From Jeotgalibacillus campisalis (GTDB taxonomy: Bacteria > Bacillota > Bacilli > Bacillales > Jeotgalibacillaceae), in NCBI RefSeq assembly GCF_000829515.1, contig NZ_JXRR01000016.1, positions 1 to 63,358 on the forward strand: a DNA stretch of 63,358 nucleotides. The letters run 5' to 3'. Every line of letters starts with the position of its first letter. Within the stretch, counting starts at the first letter, position 1. The notes under the pieces were generated by a model. The model had not been told where the DNA came from, searched no databases, and was given only the letters and a program-made list of their open reading frames with translations. This document shows, in pieces, positions 32,812 to 40,870 of this stretch. The position numbers and the translations under genes were made by a program.

Positions 32812-34176
32812 TCAAGCTTCCCTCGTTTGAACAGAGGATTCCATAACAGCTTTTCTTTCATCTGTGGTTTGTTCTTCTTCAGACATTTTCCATACCTCAA
32901 TATAAAGGATATGGTACCCGTCTACATCATTTACTTTAAAAACAAATCCCTGTTCGTAAATCTCATCACCAATTTCCACATCAAAATTTCTAGTCATGAA
33001 AAATCCGCCAATGGTGTCGACATCTTCTTCTTCGATGCTGATTCCAAGCAGATCATTTACATTCTGCACAAGAACTTTTGAGTCCAAAATATAATGATCT
33101 TCATTGATTTTTTGAATATCAGGGATTTCGTCCTCATCAAATTCGTCCTGAATTTCTCCGACAATTTCTTCAATAATATCTTCCATGGTCACGAGTCCGG
33201 ACGTACCACCGTACTCATCGAGCAGCATTCCCATATGCATGCGCTCTTTCTGAAACTTCAGCAGCAATTCATTAATTGGAATGCTGTCAATAACCTGAAT
33301 AATGGAATGGGTAAATTCTGAAACAAGTCGATCCCCGTTGTCCTGATTTTCAATAAAAGCTGTCATCAGTTCTTTCATATTGATCATCCCGATCACATTG
33401 TCTTTATCTCCATCTTCGACAACAGGGTAACGGGTGTATTGTTCTTCTTTCATGACTTTAAACACTTCACGCAAGGTAAGGCCGCTGTTCACACTAATAA
33501 TCTCGGTACGGGGTACCATAATTTCTTTTGCAACACGTTCATCAAATTCAAATATCTTGTTCACATAGCTGTATTCTGACTGATTGATCTCACCGCTTTT
33601 TAAGCTTTCAGATAACATAATCCTAAGATCCTCTTCTGAATGGGAAAGGTCATGTTCAGAAGCGGGCTTTAAACCCAGCATAGTGGTGAAGATTCTTGCC
33701 GAACCATTTAAAAGCCAGATAAAAGGATACATTAAAATATAAAATAAAATAAGCGGTTTTGCAAAAAGCAAAAGCACAGCTTCGGCTTTTTGAACAGCTA
33801 AAATCTTTGGCGCCAGTTCCCCGATCACTACATGTAAAAAAGTGATAATGGAAAAGGCGATGATAAATGAAATCAGGTGAGTAATAGAAGTTGAAATGCC
33901 CAAGCTGACTAAAACAGGACCAACGAATGTTTCAACTGTAGACTCTCCCAACCATCCTAAGCCTAGTGCTGTTACAGTGATTCCAAGCTGACATGCTGAC
34001 AAGTATTCATCAAGATTTAATGTTATTTTTTTTGCAGCCAGCGCTTTTGAATTTCCTTCAGCGACAAGCTGATCCAAACGTGAACTTCTGATTTTTACAA
34101 TGGCGAATTCAGAAGCAACAAAAAATGCTGTTAGTGCAATCAGAACAGCGACCATAAGTAAATTAACTATTTCCAA
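32812..34176 (-). CDS. DUF21/CBS-domain metal efflux protein, MpfA (YhdP)-type
   Basis: 454-aa HlyC/CorC-family protein; B. subtilis MpfA exports Mg2+. The DUF21 membrane domain covers about residues 1-200 (ALTAFFVASEFAIVK, EYLSACQLGITVTALGLGWLGE, HVVIGELAPKILAV), followed by a CBS pair (about 215-340, including MVPRTEIISV and MLLDEYGGTSGLVTMEDIIEEI) and a CorC_HlyC domain. The start is a TTG at 34176; homologues share the MEIVNLL-type N terminus. No Shine-Dalgarno lies directly before it. The nearest, AGGAGGTG at 34240-34247, is 63 nt upstream but comes to 9 nt when the hairpin between them folds. Confidence 0.88.
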   Translation of the reverse strand: MEIVNLLMVAVLIALTAFFVASEFAIVKIRSSRLDQLVAEGNSKALAAKKITLNLDEYLSACQLGITVTALGLGWLGESTVETFVGPVLVSLGISTSITHLISFIIAFSIITFLHVVIGELAPKILAVQKAEAVLLLFAKPLILFYILMYPFIWLLNGSARIFTTMLGLKPASEHDLSHSEEDLRIMLSESLKSGEINQSEYSYVNKIFEFDERVAKEIMVPRTEIISVNSGLTLREVFKVMKEEQYTRYPVVEDGDKDNVIGMINMKELMTAFIENQDNGDRLVSEFTHSIIQVIDSIPINELLLKFQKERMHMGMLLDEYGGTSGLVTMEDIIEEIVGEIQDEFDEDEIPDIQKINEDHYILDSKVLVQNVNDLLGISIEEEDVDTIGGFFMTRNFDVEIGDEIYEQGFVFKVNDVDGYHILYIEVWKMSEEEQTTDERKAVMESSVQTREA

Positions 34177-34182
34177 TGATTT

Positions 34183-34236
34183 GAGACAATCCCATTAAAA
34201 ATCAGCATGGGCTGATCTTTTGCGTGGGGATGTCTC
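34183..34236 (-). promoter_or_regulatory. hairpin between Shine-Dalgarno and start codon, with embedded terminator-like stem
   Basis: Minus strand: GAGACATCCCCA pairs with TGGGATTGTCTC (10 of 12). Inside, ATCAGC/GCTGAT with a CCAT loop is followed by TTTTT, the shape of an intrinsic terminator. The element is 54 nt and ends 6 nt before the TTG start. Confidence 0.7.
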
Positions 34237-34252
34237 TCACACCTCCTGTTTT

Positions 34253-34292
34253 GTTGAAATATACTGCCTAATCATTATGGGCAAGATTCAAC
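34253..34292 (-). promoter_or_regulatory. second hairpin of the MpfA-like leader
   Basis: GTTGAA/TTCAAC outer stem with an inner TGCC/GGCA stem, just upstream of the AGGAGGTG site. Confidence 0.45.
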
Positions 34293-34351
34293 CGGGGGCA
34301 TCTATCAAATCAACCTTAAAAGACGTTTATTGAAGGAAGTTGTAAATGGAT

Positions 34352-34439
34352 ATGATGACCCGTTCGCTTGGCTTCTCAAGCCATTTTTGATTACTCCGTG
34401 ACAAACACAACGATTTTTTTCACCATAAGCGAGCATCAT
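34352..34439 (-). ncRNA. three-way-junction leader RNA upstream of the MpfA-like gene
   Basis: Minus strand: ATGATG/CATCAT and CGCTT/AAGCG close a junction that contains GGCTT/AAGCC (3-nt loop) and GTGA/TCAC hairpins. It lies between the aldo/keto reductase gene and the MpfA-like gene. It does not match the M-box or yybP-ykoY consensus as I know them. A new or unrecognised cis-regulatory RNA is possible. Confidence 0.5.
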
Positions 34440-34550
34440 AACCCCATCGAACATTCCTCCAATCAAAATAATAATGCTTATATTTTACCACAAAAGGAAA
34501 AACCGTGACTATCATTATTTCCAGCCATAAGGGTTTTTCATTCGTAAAAA

Positions 34551-35453
34551 TCAGGGAACTTCATGTCCAAGAGAAGCCTCATAGATTACGTACCATTGAT
34601 GTGGTGTAAGTTTTTTAGTCAACGCCTTAATCGCTGCATCAATTCGTTCGATTTTACCTGATCCAACAATTGGCATAATAGAAGCCGGATGAGAAAAAAG
34701 CCAGGCATACATAACCTCATCTAATTTCTCTGTGCCGATTTCTTCACCGACCTGCTTCAGGGCAGTTCTGATTCGCTGTGCTTTTTCCTCTTCATTTCCA
34801 AAAAGCTGACCTCCTGCAAGAGGGGACCAAGCCATTGGTGGAGCTTGCATTTCGAGAGAAAGATCGAGTGTACCATCTTCAAAGTTTTCTAAGTTATAGG
34901 GATTAAGCTCAATCTGATTAGTAACAAGCGGCTGAGCAGTATAAGACTCAAGCATTTTCAATTGACTTCTTTTAAAGTTTGAAACGCCAAAATGAAGAAC
35001 TTTCCCTTCATTATGAAGCTGATCAAACGCTTCTGCTGTTTCTTCGGGATTCATAAAGGGATCGGGACGGTGAATCAATAGTAAATCAATATAATCGGTA
35101 TGAAGGTTTTGTAAGGATTGTTCTACTGATTTAATTATATGTTTTTTACTCGTGTCATAATAATGACCTTTGTGCGCTGGGCGGTTGGATGAAGGGAGAA
35201 CAATTCCGCATTTTGTAATGATCTCCATTTTTTTTCGGATAGATGGATCTAAAGCGAGTGCTTCTCCAAAAAGTTCTTCGCATTGGTAGCTTCCGTAAAT
35301 ATCTGCATGGTCAAACGTAGTGATCTCTTTTTCCATTACTTCTTTAATAAATGAAAGGCGTTCTTCTTTTGATAAGTTCCATTCCGTTAAGCGCATCATT
35401 CCGTGAATGATTCTTGATAATTGCAAATCTTCTGCTGCTGTTATTCTTTCCAT
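34551..35453 (-). CDS. aldo/keto reductase (YcsN-like)
   Basis: 300-aa NADPH-dependent carbonyl reductase with a TIM barrel. Catalytic-tetrad regions are FDHADIYGSYQCEELFGEAL (Asp and Tyr, about residues 48-67), EIITKCGI (Lys, about 80) and LLIHRPDP (His, about 125). HFGVSNFKRSQL and MPIVGSGKIERI are family markers for cofactor binding. The substrate is unknown; YcsN is the nearest B. subtilis type. The ATG at 35453 lies 7 nt after AGGAGG; the ATG two codons earlier is 1 nt from it. The preceding small membrane gene ends 14 nt upstream, so the two form an operon. Confidence 0.88.
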   Translation of the reverse strand: MERITAAEDLQLSRIIHGMMRLTEWNLSKEERLSFIKEVMEKEITTFDHADIYGSYQCEELFGEALALDPSIRKKMEIITKCGIVLPSSNRPAHKGHYYDTSKKHIIKSVEQSLQNLHTDYIDLLLIHRPDPFMNPEETAEAFDQLHNEGKVLHFGVSNFKRSQLKMLESYTAQPLVTNQIELNPYNLENFEDGTLDLSLEMQAPPMAWSPLAGGQLFGNEEEKAQRIRTALKQVGEEIGTEKLDEVMYAWLFSHPASIMPIVGSGKIERIDAAIKALTKKLTPHQWYVIYEASLGHEVP

Positions 35454-35467
35454 ATCCATTCCTCCTG

Positions 35468-35761
35468 CTATGTAGTATCGAGTGATAGGAGATAAAGTGA
35501 AAAAATCAGTCCTGTAACTAAAAATGACCGAATTAAGCTTTCCTCACACCATATCCCAGTTAAATATATCGAGGTGATCAAGATATAGGCGTTGTATCTT
35601 GAATAGTCGGAGCTTCTTTTTATTTCCGATACAAATGCCAACAGAATAAAAAGAGGGAGCAAGAAAAGAATGACTTTCGAGAAAAAAGGCTCAAAGATCA
35701 ATAACGAAAGAAGAAAAAACCAGAGAGCTCTTCGTAAAAACGTTTTACTAAAGGACTTCAT
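35468..35761 (-). CDS. small membrane protein, unknown
   Basis: 97-aa hydrophobic protein with three likely helices (about residues 10-28, 29-45 and 72-92) separated by a charged loop (SEIKRSSDYSRYN). AAAGAGGTG lies upstream of the ATG. It overlaps nothing and runs into the aldo/keto reductase gene with a 14-nt gap, so they are probably cotranscribed. I do not recognise a family. Confidence 0.6.
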   Translation of the reverse strand: MKSFSKTFLRRALWFFLLSLLIFEPFFSKVILFLLPLFILLAFVSEIKRSSDYSRYNAYILITSIYLTGIWCEESLIRSFLVTGLIFSLYLLSLDTT

Positions 35762-35885
35762 GCTGTCGACACCTCTTTAAAAACTGCATCTCAATCTGTA
35801 AACATTTACGATTAGATGATACCATATATAAAACAATAATGAAGAAAAGAACCATCTATTAAAATACAGTATAGGGGATGAAGCA

Positions 35886-37163
35886 GTGAAGGGTAAGGAA
35901 CTTTTAGAAAAAGCAATAAAGATGGACCAGCATGATGAGTTAGCCTCTTTCCGTGATGAATTTTACATAAGAGAAAAGCAGATTTATTTAGATGGCAATT
36001 CACTCGGACTTCTGTCTAAACGAGCAGAAAAAGAAACAATTAAGGCATTAAATAGCTGGAAGGAATACGGGATTGATGGCTGGACTGAAGGAGACAATCC
36101 CTGGTTTACGCTGTCAGAAAGCTTAGGAGAAAAGTCAGCGCCTTTAATAGGAGCCTATAAAGATGAGGTGATTGTCACAGGATCTATTACAACGAACCTT
36201 CATCAAATGATCGCAAGTTTTTATCATCCAGACGACAGTAAAAATGAAATTCTGGCTGATGAACTTAATTTTCCTTCTGACCTTTATGCGATCCAAAGCC
36301 AGCTGGAACTAAAAGGATATGATCCTCAAGTTTATTTGAAGAAAATACCATCTGAAGATAATCAAACCATTTTACTCGATAGAATTAAATCATCCATCTC
36401 AGAAAAAACAGCTTTGATCCTGCTTCCTTCTGTCTTATATCGAAGCGGTCAATTGCTGCCGATTAAGGAAATAGTTGAATATGCTCATCAGTTTTCAGCT
36501 GTCGTGGGATTTGATTTAGCACATTCGATCGGTGCTGTACCTCATAATCTCCACAAGTGGAATGTGGATTTTGCTGTATGGTGTAATTATAAATATGTAA
36601 ACAGCGGGCCGGGTGGAACCGGAGGACTGTTTGTCCACCAACGACATCACGGTAAAATGCCTGGATTGAAGGGATGGTTTGGTTCTGCAAAGGACAAGCA
36701 ATTTGATATGGAGCATTCTTTTTCCCCTGCTGCTGATGCCGGGGCTTATCAAATCGGCACCCCGCATATTTTATCGAGCGCCCCATTGATCGGAAGTCTG
36801 AGTATATTCGAAGAAGCTGGGATCCATCGCCTTCGGAAAAAATCATTACAACAAACGGATTATTTACTACAATTAATCGATACACTGCTTGCCGATCATC
36901 ACTTTAAAATTGTCACGCCGCTAAAGCACACGGAACGAGGAGGACATATTGCCTTGGAGCATAGTGCTGCAGCAAGTATATGCAAAGCTTTGAAGGATCA
37001 AATGATCATTCCTGATTTCAGGTCGCCTAACTTGATCAGGCTCGCACCTGCTCCTTTATACACTACTTTTGAGGAATTATTTTACTCAATGCTGGAACTT
37101 GAAAAAATTATGGAAACAAAAGCTTACGAGCAGTATCAAAATTCCCGCAACATTATTGCATAG
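35886..37163 (+). CDS. kynU: kynureninase KynU
   Basis: PLP enzyme cleaving kynurenine to anthranilate and alanine. 425 aa, normal length. Markers are LDGNSLGLLSKRA near residue 37, VTGSITTNLHQMIASF, DLAHSIGAVPHNLHKW (about 209-224) and the PLP lysine K236 in CNYKYVNSGPGGTGG. GTG start with GGGGATG 7 nt before it. It is followed after 14 nt by kynB, so the pair turns N-formylkynurenine into anthranilate. The first enzyme, tryptophan 2,3-dioxygenase (kynA), is not in the window. Confidence 0.93.
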   Translation: MKGKELLEKAIKMDQHDELASFRDEFYIREKQIYLDGNSLGLLSKRAEKETIKALNSWKEYGIDGWTEGDNPWFTLSESLGEKSAPLIGAYKDEVIVTGSITTNLHQMIASFYHPDDSKNEILADELNFPSDLYAIQSQLELKGYDPQVYLKKIPSEDNQTILLDRIKSSISEKTALILLPSVLYRSGQLLPIKEIVEYAHQFSAVVGFDLAHSIGAVPHNLHKWNVDFAVWCNYKYVNSGPGGTGGLFVHQRHHGKMPGLKGWFGSAKDKQFDMEHSFSPAADAGAYQIGTPHILSSAPLIGSLSIFEEAGIHRLRKKSLQQTDYLLQLIDTLLADHHFKIVTPLKHTERGGHIALEHSAAASICKALKDQMIIPDFRSPNLIRLAPAPLYTTFEELFYSMLELEKIMETKAYEQYQNSRNIIA

Positions 37164-37177
37164 GAGGCAGAGGTAAA

Positions 37178-37804
37178 ATGAAGAAAATCATCGATATTTC
37201 AATGGAATTATCCGAAGCAGCAGCCGTTTGGCCAGGTGATACTTTATTTCAATACGAAGTCTCCTGGGATATTGAAGAGAGCGGTTCTGTTAATGTTGGA
37301 AAAATCGAGAGCAGCACCCATATGGGTACGCATATTGATGCTCCGTTTCACTTCGATCAAGCTGGTCAAAAGGTAAATGAACTCTCATTAGATCGCTATA
37401 TCTCTAAAACGGCAGTAGTGGACTGCAGAGGAAAAGATAAAATTAGTGCAGTTGATATCCTTCCTTTTGTTACAGATCAGGAGATTACTAGTGTGCTAAT
37501 TAAAACAGATTATTGGGGAGACCGAACAGTTTTTCCAGAGACGATTCCTACAATGACGGAAGATGTGCCAGGCAAGCTTGCTGAAAAGAATATAAATTTA
37601 ATTGGGGTGGATTTGCCGTCTGTTGATTCTATCGACAGTAAAGAGTTGAAAAATCATCTAGAACTTCATCGACATGATATCTGGATCCTTGAAGGAATTG
37701 ATCTGAAAGATGTATCAGGGGGAGTATACGAACTGATAGCCTTGCCGCTGAAAATTGTCGGAGCGGATGGAAGCCCCGTCAGAGCTGTGCTGCGCGAAAT
37801 ATAA
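37178..37804 (+). CDS. kynB: kynurenine formamidase KynB
   Basis: Zinc-dependent hydrolase of the KynB/cyclase family, releasing formate from N-formylkynurenine. 208 aa with the metal-binding signature THMGTHIDAPFHF (about residues 48-60) and the later LELHRHDIWILEGIDL segment with further ligands. GGAGGCAGAGG precedes the ATG, 14 nt after the kynU stop. Same operon as kynU. Confidence 0.92.
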   Translation: MKKIIDISMELSEAAAVWPGDTLFQYEVSWDIEESGSVNVGKIESSTHMGTHIDAPFHFDQAGQKVNELSLDRYISKTAVVDCRGKDKISAVDILPFVTDQEITSVLIKTDYWGDRTVFPETIPTMTEDVPGKLAEKNINLIGVDLPSVDSIDSKELKNHLELHRHDIWILEGIDLKDVSGGVYELIALPLKIVGADGSPVRAVLREI

Positions 37805-37843
37805 AAAAAAGCTTAATCGGCAAAAATTCTGCCAGAATAAGCT
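37805..37843 (-). terminator. terminator of the ArsC-fold gene
   Basis: Minus strand: AGCTTA/TAAGCT with an inner GGCAGAA/TTTTGCC-type stem, followed by TTTTTTTT. It also lies right after the kynB stop codon. Confidence 0.75.
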
Positions 37844-38273
37844 ACACGGTTGAAGAAAGTGTTTTTCCCAGGTCTTTTATTCGAAGGGCGATGTCGTCAC
37901 AAATTTCCTGAAAGAGAACCCACTTTTCGTTCGGGTCAGCCGAGTGCTTATCAGGGTTCAGTATATTCCAAGTCAAAATTTTCTTAGCAGCCAACGGAGA
38001 CAATGAAATTTTTTCATCCTTTTCAAAATCTTGTATTAGAACAATTATATCTGCCTGATCAAGCTCCTCTTTTTTTAAATGATACGGTTTGATGGCAGTT
38101 AAATCTATGCAGATTTCTTTCATTGCCTCAATTGAAAATGGACTAGTTTTCGCGCTGAACCAGCCTGCGCTTCGATATGTTACATTCTGTGTATTTAATC
38201 TGGAAGCCCAGCCCTCAGCGATTAAACTGCGTTCGTGGTTTGACGAAATAAAGAAGATTGTTTGATTTGTCAT
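37842..38273 (-). CDS. ArsC/low-molecular-weight phosphatase-fold protein lacking catalytic cysteines
   Basis: 143-aa protein with the fold and N-terminal layout of thioredoxin-linked arsenate reductases (hydrophobic strand, P-loop, then SLIAEGWASRLN). The P-loop, normally a CX5R motif, reads FFISSNHERSLIAEGWA: counted back from the Arg, Ile replaces the nucleophilic Cys and Glu replaces the next Cys. The distal redox cysteine pair is also absent. It is therefore unlikely to be an arsenate reductase or phosphatase and may be a binding or regulatory relative. No ars genes are nearby. Confidence 0.7.
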   Translation of the reverse strand: MTNQTIFFISSNHERSLIAEGWASRLNTQNVTYRSAGWFSAKTSPFSIEAMKEICIDLTAIKPYHLKKEELDQADIIVLIQDFEKDEKISLSPLAAKKILTWNILNPDKHSADPNEKWVLFQEICDDIALRIKDLGKTLSSTV

Positions 38274-38450
38274 AATCGCAGTTCCTTTCTCAAGATGTTA
38301 TAGTACACTATACCCATTTTATACTGGTTTTATGCATGTATAATGATTTTACAGGTTCATACATTGATATTCTTATGTATATCTACTAAATTGCTAGTCG
38401 GGGTATTGTAAAAACTAAATGATATTTTTAGTATGATCGGAGGAAAATGA

Positions 38451-39701
38451 ATGAAGAAATTAAATTTAACCGCTAAGATCCTGATAGCACTCGTTCTGGG
38501 TATTATTACAGGTTTGGCTTTAAATGCTTTTGCGCCAGATTTGTTCGCAACGTTGGATACATATCTCTTTTCACCACTGGGGCAAATTTTCTTAAGTTTA
38601 ATTAATATGCTGGTTGTGCCCATCGTATTCTTTTCACTTGTATTAGGAGTTGCTGGTTTAGGAGATACCAAAAAACTTGGCAGAATGGGCTTTAAAACGG
38701 TGGTAACTTTTTTAGTTACAACTGCTATAGCGATTACGATCGGATTGAGCCTTGGTGCGATCATTCAGCCGGGAGAAAATTCTCCTTTTACAGCAGAAGA
38801 GCGGGACGCAGCTTCATTTGAAGGGGAAGATACACCATCAGTAGGGGAAACTTTGTTGAGTGTTATCCCTGAGAACCCAATCTCTGCTCTTGCAGAAGGC
38901 AATATGCTTCAGATTATTGCTTTTTCCATCTTTATTGGCTTTGCTCTAACAGTGTTAAAGGAAAAAACAAAAGGTGTTATGAACTTATTTGAGCAGGGAA
39001 ATGATATTATGATGTTCCTTGTTGGCATTGTAATGAAATTTGCTCCTTATGGAACATTTGGATTAATTGCTTCAGCACTGGGTGAAGCAGGCTTTGAATC
39101 GCTTCAAAGTATCTTAATGTATGTATTTGTCGTTTTGCTGGCATTAGTGATTCATGCCATTGTAACCTATGGCAGCATCATTTTCTTTTTGGCCAAAAAA
39201 AGTCCGATCTGGTTTTATAAGAACTTTTTCCCTGCAATGACGGTTGGTTTCAGTACTTCAAGCAGTAATGCAACCTTGCCGATTTCAATGGAAGTAGCAC
39301 AAAGAGATTTGAAAGTATCTAAAGCTTCCAGCTCATTCGTACAACCGCTCGGAGCGACAATCAACATGGATGGAACAGCAATTATGCAGGGGGTAGCAAC
39401 AATCTTTATTGCCCAGATCTATGCAGTTGATTTGACTTTTGTTCAGCTCCTGACGGTTGTTATGACGGCTGTTTTAGCGAGTATAGGAACAGCTGGAGTA
39501 CCAGGTGTCGGTCTGATCTTATTGGCAATGGTGTTAAATTCGGTGAACCTGCCTGTAGCCGGCATCGGTCTGATTCTCGGAATTGACCGGTTACTAGATA
39601 TGTGCAGAACTGCAATTAATATATCTGGGGATGCTGCTGTGGCACTCTTTGTATCAGAATCTGAGAAAAATAAGAAAATTAAAGAACAAAGAGGCGAATG
39701 A
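38451..39701 (+). CDS. dicarboxylate/amino acid:cation symporter (DAACS)
   Basis: 416-aa sodium- or proton-coupled uptake carrier of the GltP/GltT/DctP family for C4-dicarboxylates or acidic amino acids; the substrate cannot be fixed. Eight membrane helices and two re-entrant loops. Signatures: GFSTSSSNATLPISMEVA (about 262-279, serine-rich HP1), NMDGTAIMQGVATIF (about 305-319), GTAGVPGVGLILLAMVL (HP2) and DRLLDMCRTAINISGDA. The extended polar loop around residues 108-130 is typical of Gram-positive members. CGGAGG lies 7 nt before the ATG. tatA follows after 93 nt. Confidence 0.9.
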   Translation: MKKLNLTAKILIALVLGIITGLALNAFAPDLFATLDTYLFSPLGQIFLSLINMLVVPIVFFSLVLGVAGLGDTKKLGRMGFKTVVTFLVTTAIAITIGLSLGAIIQPGENSPFTAEERDAASFEGEDTPSVGETLLSVIPENPISALAEGNMLQIIAFSIFIGFALTVLKEKTKGVMNLFEQGNDIMMFLVGIVMKFAPYGTFGLIASALGEAGFESLQSILMYVFVVLLALVIHAIVTYGSIIFFLAKKSPIWFYKNFFPAMTVGFSTSSSNATLPISMEVAQRDLKVSKASSSFVQPLGATINMDGTAIMQGVATIFIAQIYAVDLTFVQLLTVVMTAVLASIGTAGVPGVGLILLAMVLNSVNLPVAGIGLILGIDRLLDMCRTAINISGDAAVALFVSESEKNKKIKEQRGE

Positions 39702-39794
39702 TTAGTGTTCATCAAATAAACAAGTTTGAGTCGATTGAAACAGGCCTGATGAAGTTATACTGAAGTATATAAAACTTGAAAAGGGGCAACGGGA

Positions 39795-39965
39795 ATGAAT
39801 CTTGGAATAGGTGAAGTTATCATCATTCTATTTGTTGCACTCATCGTATTCGGCCCATCCAAGCTGCCTGAGCTTGGAAAAGCGGCTGGGGTCACCATGC
39901 ATGAATTTAAAAAAGCACTGAATTCAGCCGGTCATTCAGACAAACAAAACCCTAAAGATTCTTAG
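39795..39965 (+). CDS. tatA: twin-arginine translocase subunit TatA/E
   Basis: 56-aa protein with one N-terminal membrane helix and an amphipathic helix. LFVALIVFGPSKLPELGKAAG carries the FGP hinge and LPELG signature of the family, followed by VTMHEFKKAL and a short polar tail. It oligomerises into the pore that exports folded proteins together with TatC. No tatC is nearby, so it must use one encoded elsewhere. AAAGGGG lies about 9 nt before the ATG. Confidence 0.92.
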   Translation: MNLGIGEVIIILFVALIVFGPSKLPELGKAAGVTMHEFKKALNSAGHSDKQNPKDS

Positions 39966-39981
39966 AAAAGGGCCTTTAAAT

Positions 39982-40205
39982 AAGAGGCTGGGACATTACT
40001 GAAAGTAGTTCAAAACCTAAGGCAGCATCTATTATTCGCTTGAGGGGAGCGGAAGGTGGAGCCCTGCAGGATATGACGGCAGCTTGAGACCCCGAAAGTC
40101 AAAGTCAGAGGAGGGCTCAAGCGCCGTCTCTGCGGAAAGTGTCCGCCTAATAACGAATTGAACCAGGTCATAGAGCTTGAGACAGTCATTTGTCTCAGGC
40201 TCTTT
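39982..40205 (+). repeat. MITE-like intergenic repeat, copy C
   Basis: Starts AAGAGGCTGGGACA, includes GAGCGGAAGGTGGAGCCCTG and ends GAGCTTGAGACA...TTTGTCTCAGGCTCTTT. Its outer ends are inverted repeats, and the right end alone forms a terminator-like hairpin. It shares module order with copy B at 20246-20382. No ORF inside. Confidence 0.7.
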
Positions 40206-40375
40206 AATTTGTGAAGCATTTCTATTAAGGAACCGAGCAGACTTATTTTTAAATTATAAACCGCTTACCACTATCCATTTCACATGAACGGACTGTTTAG
40301 ATAATAGAATCAAATAGAAGCACTTTATGCAGCGTTATAAAATGGTATATTCGTGGCGGGAGTGAGGTGACAGCT

Positions 40376-40849
40376 TTGACAAAACAAGAGTTAATCGAAA
40401 TGATTGCCTCCAGACTGAAGTTGATTCGTATAGAAGCAGACTACACAAAGGATCGAATGGCTCAAGTGATCGGTGTATCCAAAAAAACACTGGTCCAGAT
40501 AGAAAAGGGGCGTTTGCTGCCTAGTTGGACCACGATTATTGTCATCTGTGCCTTGTTTAGAGAACAGGATAGTTTAATTAATTTAGTTGGAGGAGATGCG
40601 CTGGAACTTGCAGAACTGCTGGCAAGAGAAGAGATGGAGACCCGTAAGGAAAAGACTTTAGGAGGTAAAATATGGTGGGATTTAGTGAAAAAAGATGAGA
40701 ACCTGACCCTTCAAAGAAATATCATCAGCAAGCATTTTAGAATTGTAGACAAGGATCAGTACAGACTATATAGCTCCTTTAATGAAAAAGAGGCTAGAGA
40801 ACGATTTATAGAGCTTGTTAAACTTAAAAAAAGATCTCACACAGTTTAG
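40376..40849 (+). CDS. XRE-family helix-turn-helix regulator
   Basis: 157-aa DNA-binding protein. Residues about 10-65 form a Cro/CI-type helix-turn-helix (RLKLIRIEADYTKDRMAQVI, then KTLVQIEKGRLLPSWTT). A C-terminal domain (about 75-157) of unknown function contains GGKIWWDLVKKDENLTLQRN and the repeated-looking RIVDKDQYRLYSSFNEKEAR. The TTG at 40376 with GAGGTG 8 nt upstream is preferred; an in-frame GTG at 40367 overlaps that site. The target is unknown. It lies just right of repeat copy C. Confidence 0.75.
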   Translation: MTKQELIEMIASRLKLIRIEADYTKDRMAQVIGVSKKTLVQIEKGRLLPSWTTIIVICALFREQDSLINLVGGDALELAELLAREEMETRKEKTLGGKIWWDLVKKDENLTLQRNIISKHFRIVDKDQYRLYSSFNEKEARERFIELVKLKKRSHTV

Positions 40850-40865
40850 GGTTTGTGTAAGATCT
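40825..40865 (-). terminator. terminator of the TetR gene, inside the end of the XRE gene
   Basis: Minus strand: AGATCTTACACA pairs with TGTGTGAGATCT, followed by TTTTTTT. The convergent XRE gene ends within the hairpin. Confidence 0.8.
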
Positions 40866-40870
40866 CCTTG

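Noticed and set aside
34305-34454. 49-codon leftward ORF in the MpfA-like leader
   Set aside because: GGAGG sits 1 nt from its ATG, and the frame crosses the proposed helices. It could be a leader peptide but is not supported enough to call.
34180-34480. M-box or yybP-ykoY riboswitch before the MpfA-like gene
   Set aside because: The conserved core bases of both families, as far as I know them, are absent; kept as an unassigned leader instead.
37842-38273. Functional arsenate reductase
   Set aside because: The catalytic cysteines are missing and no ars genes are adjacent.
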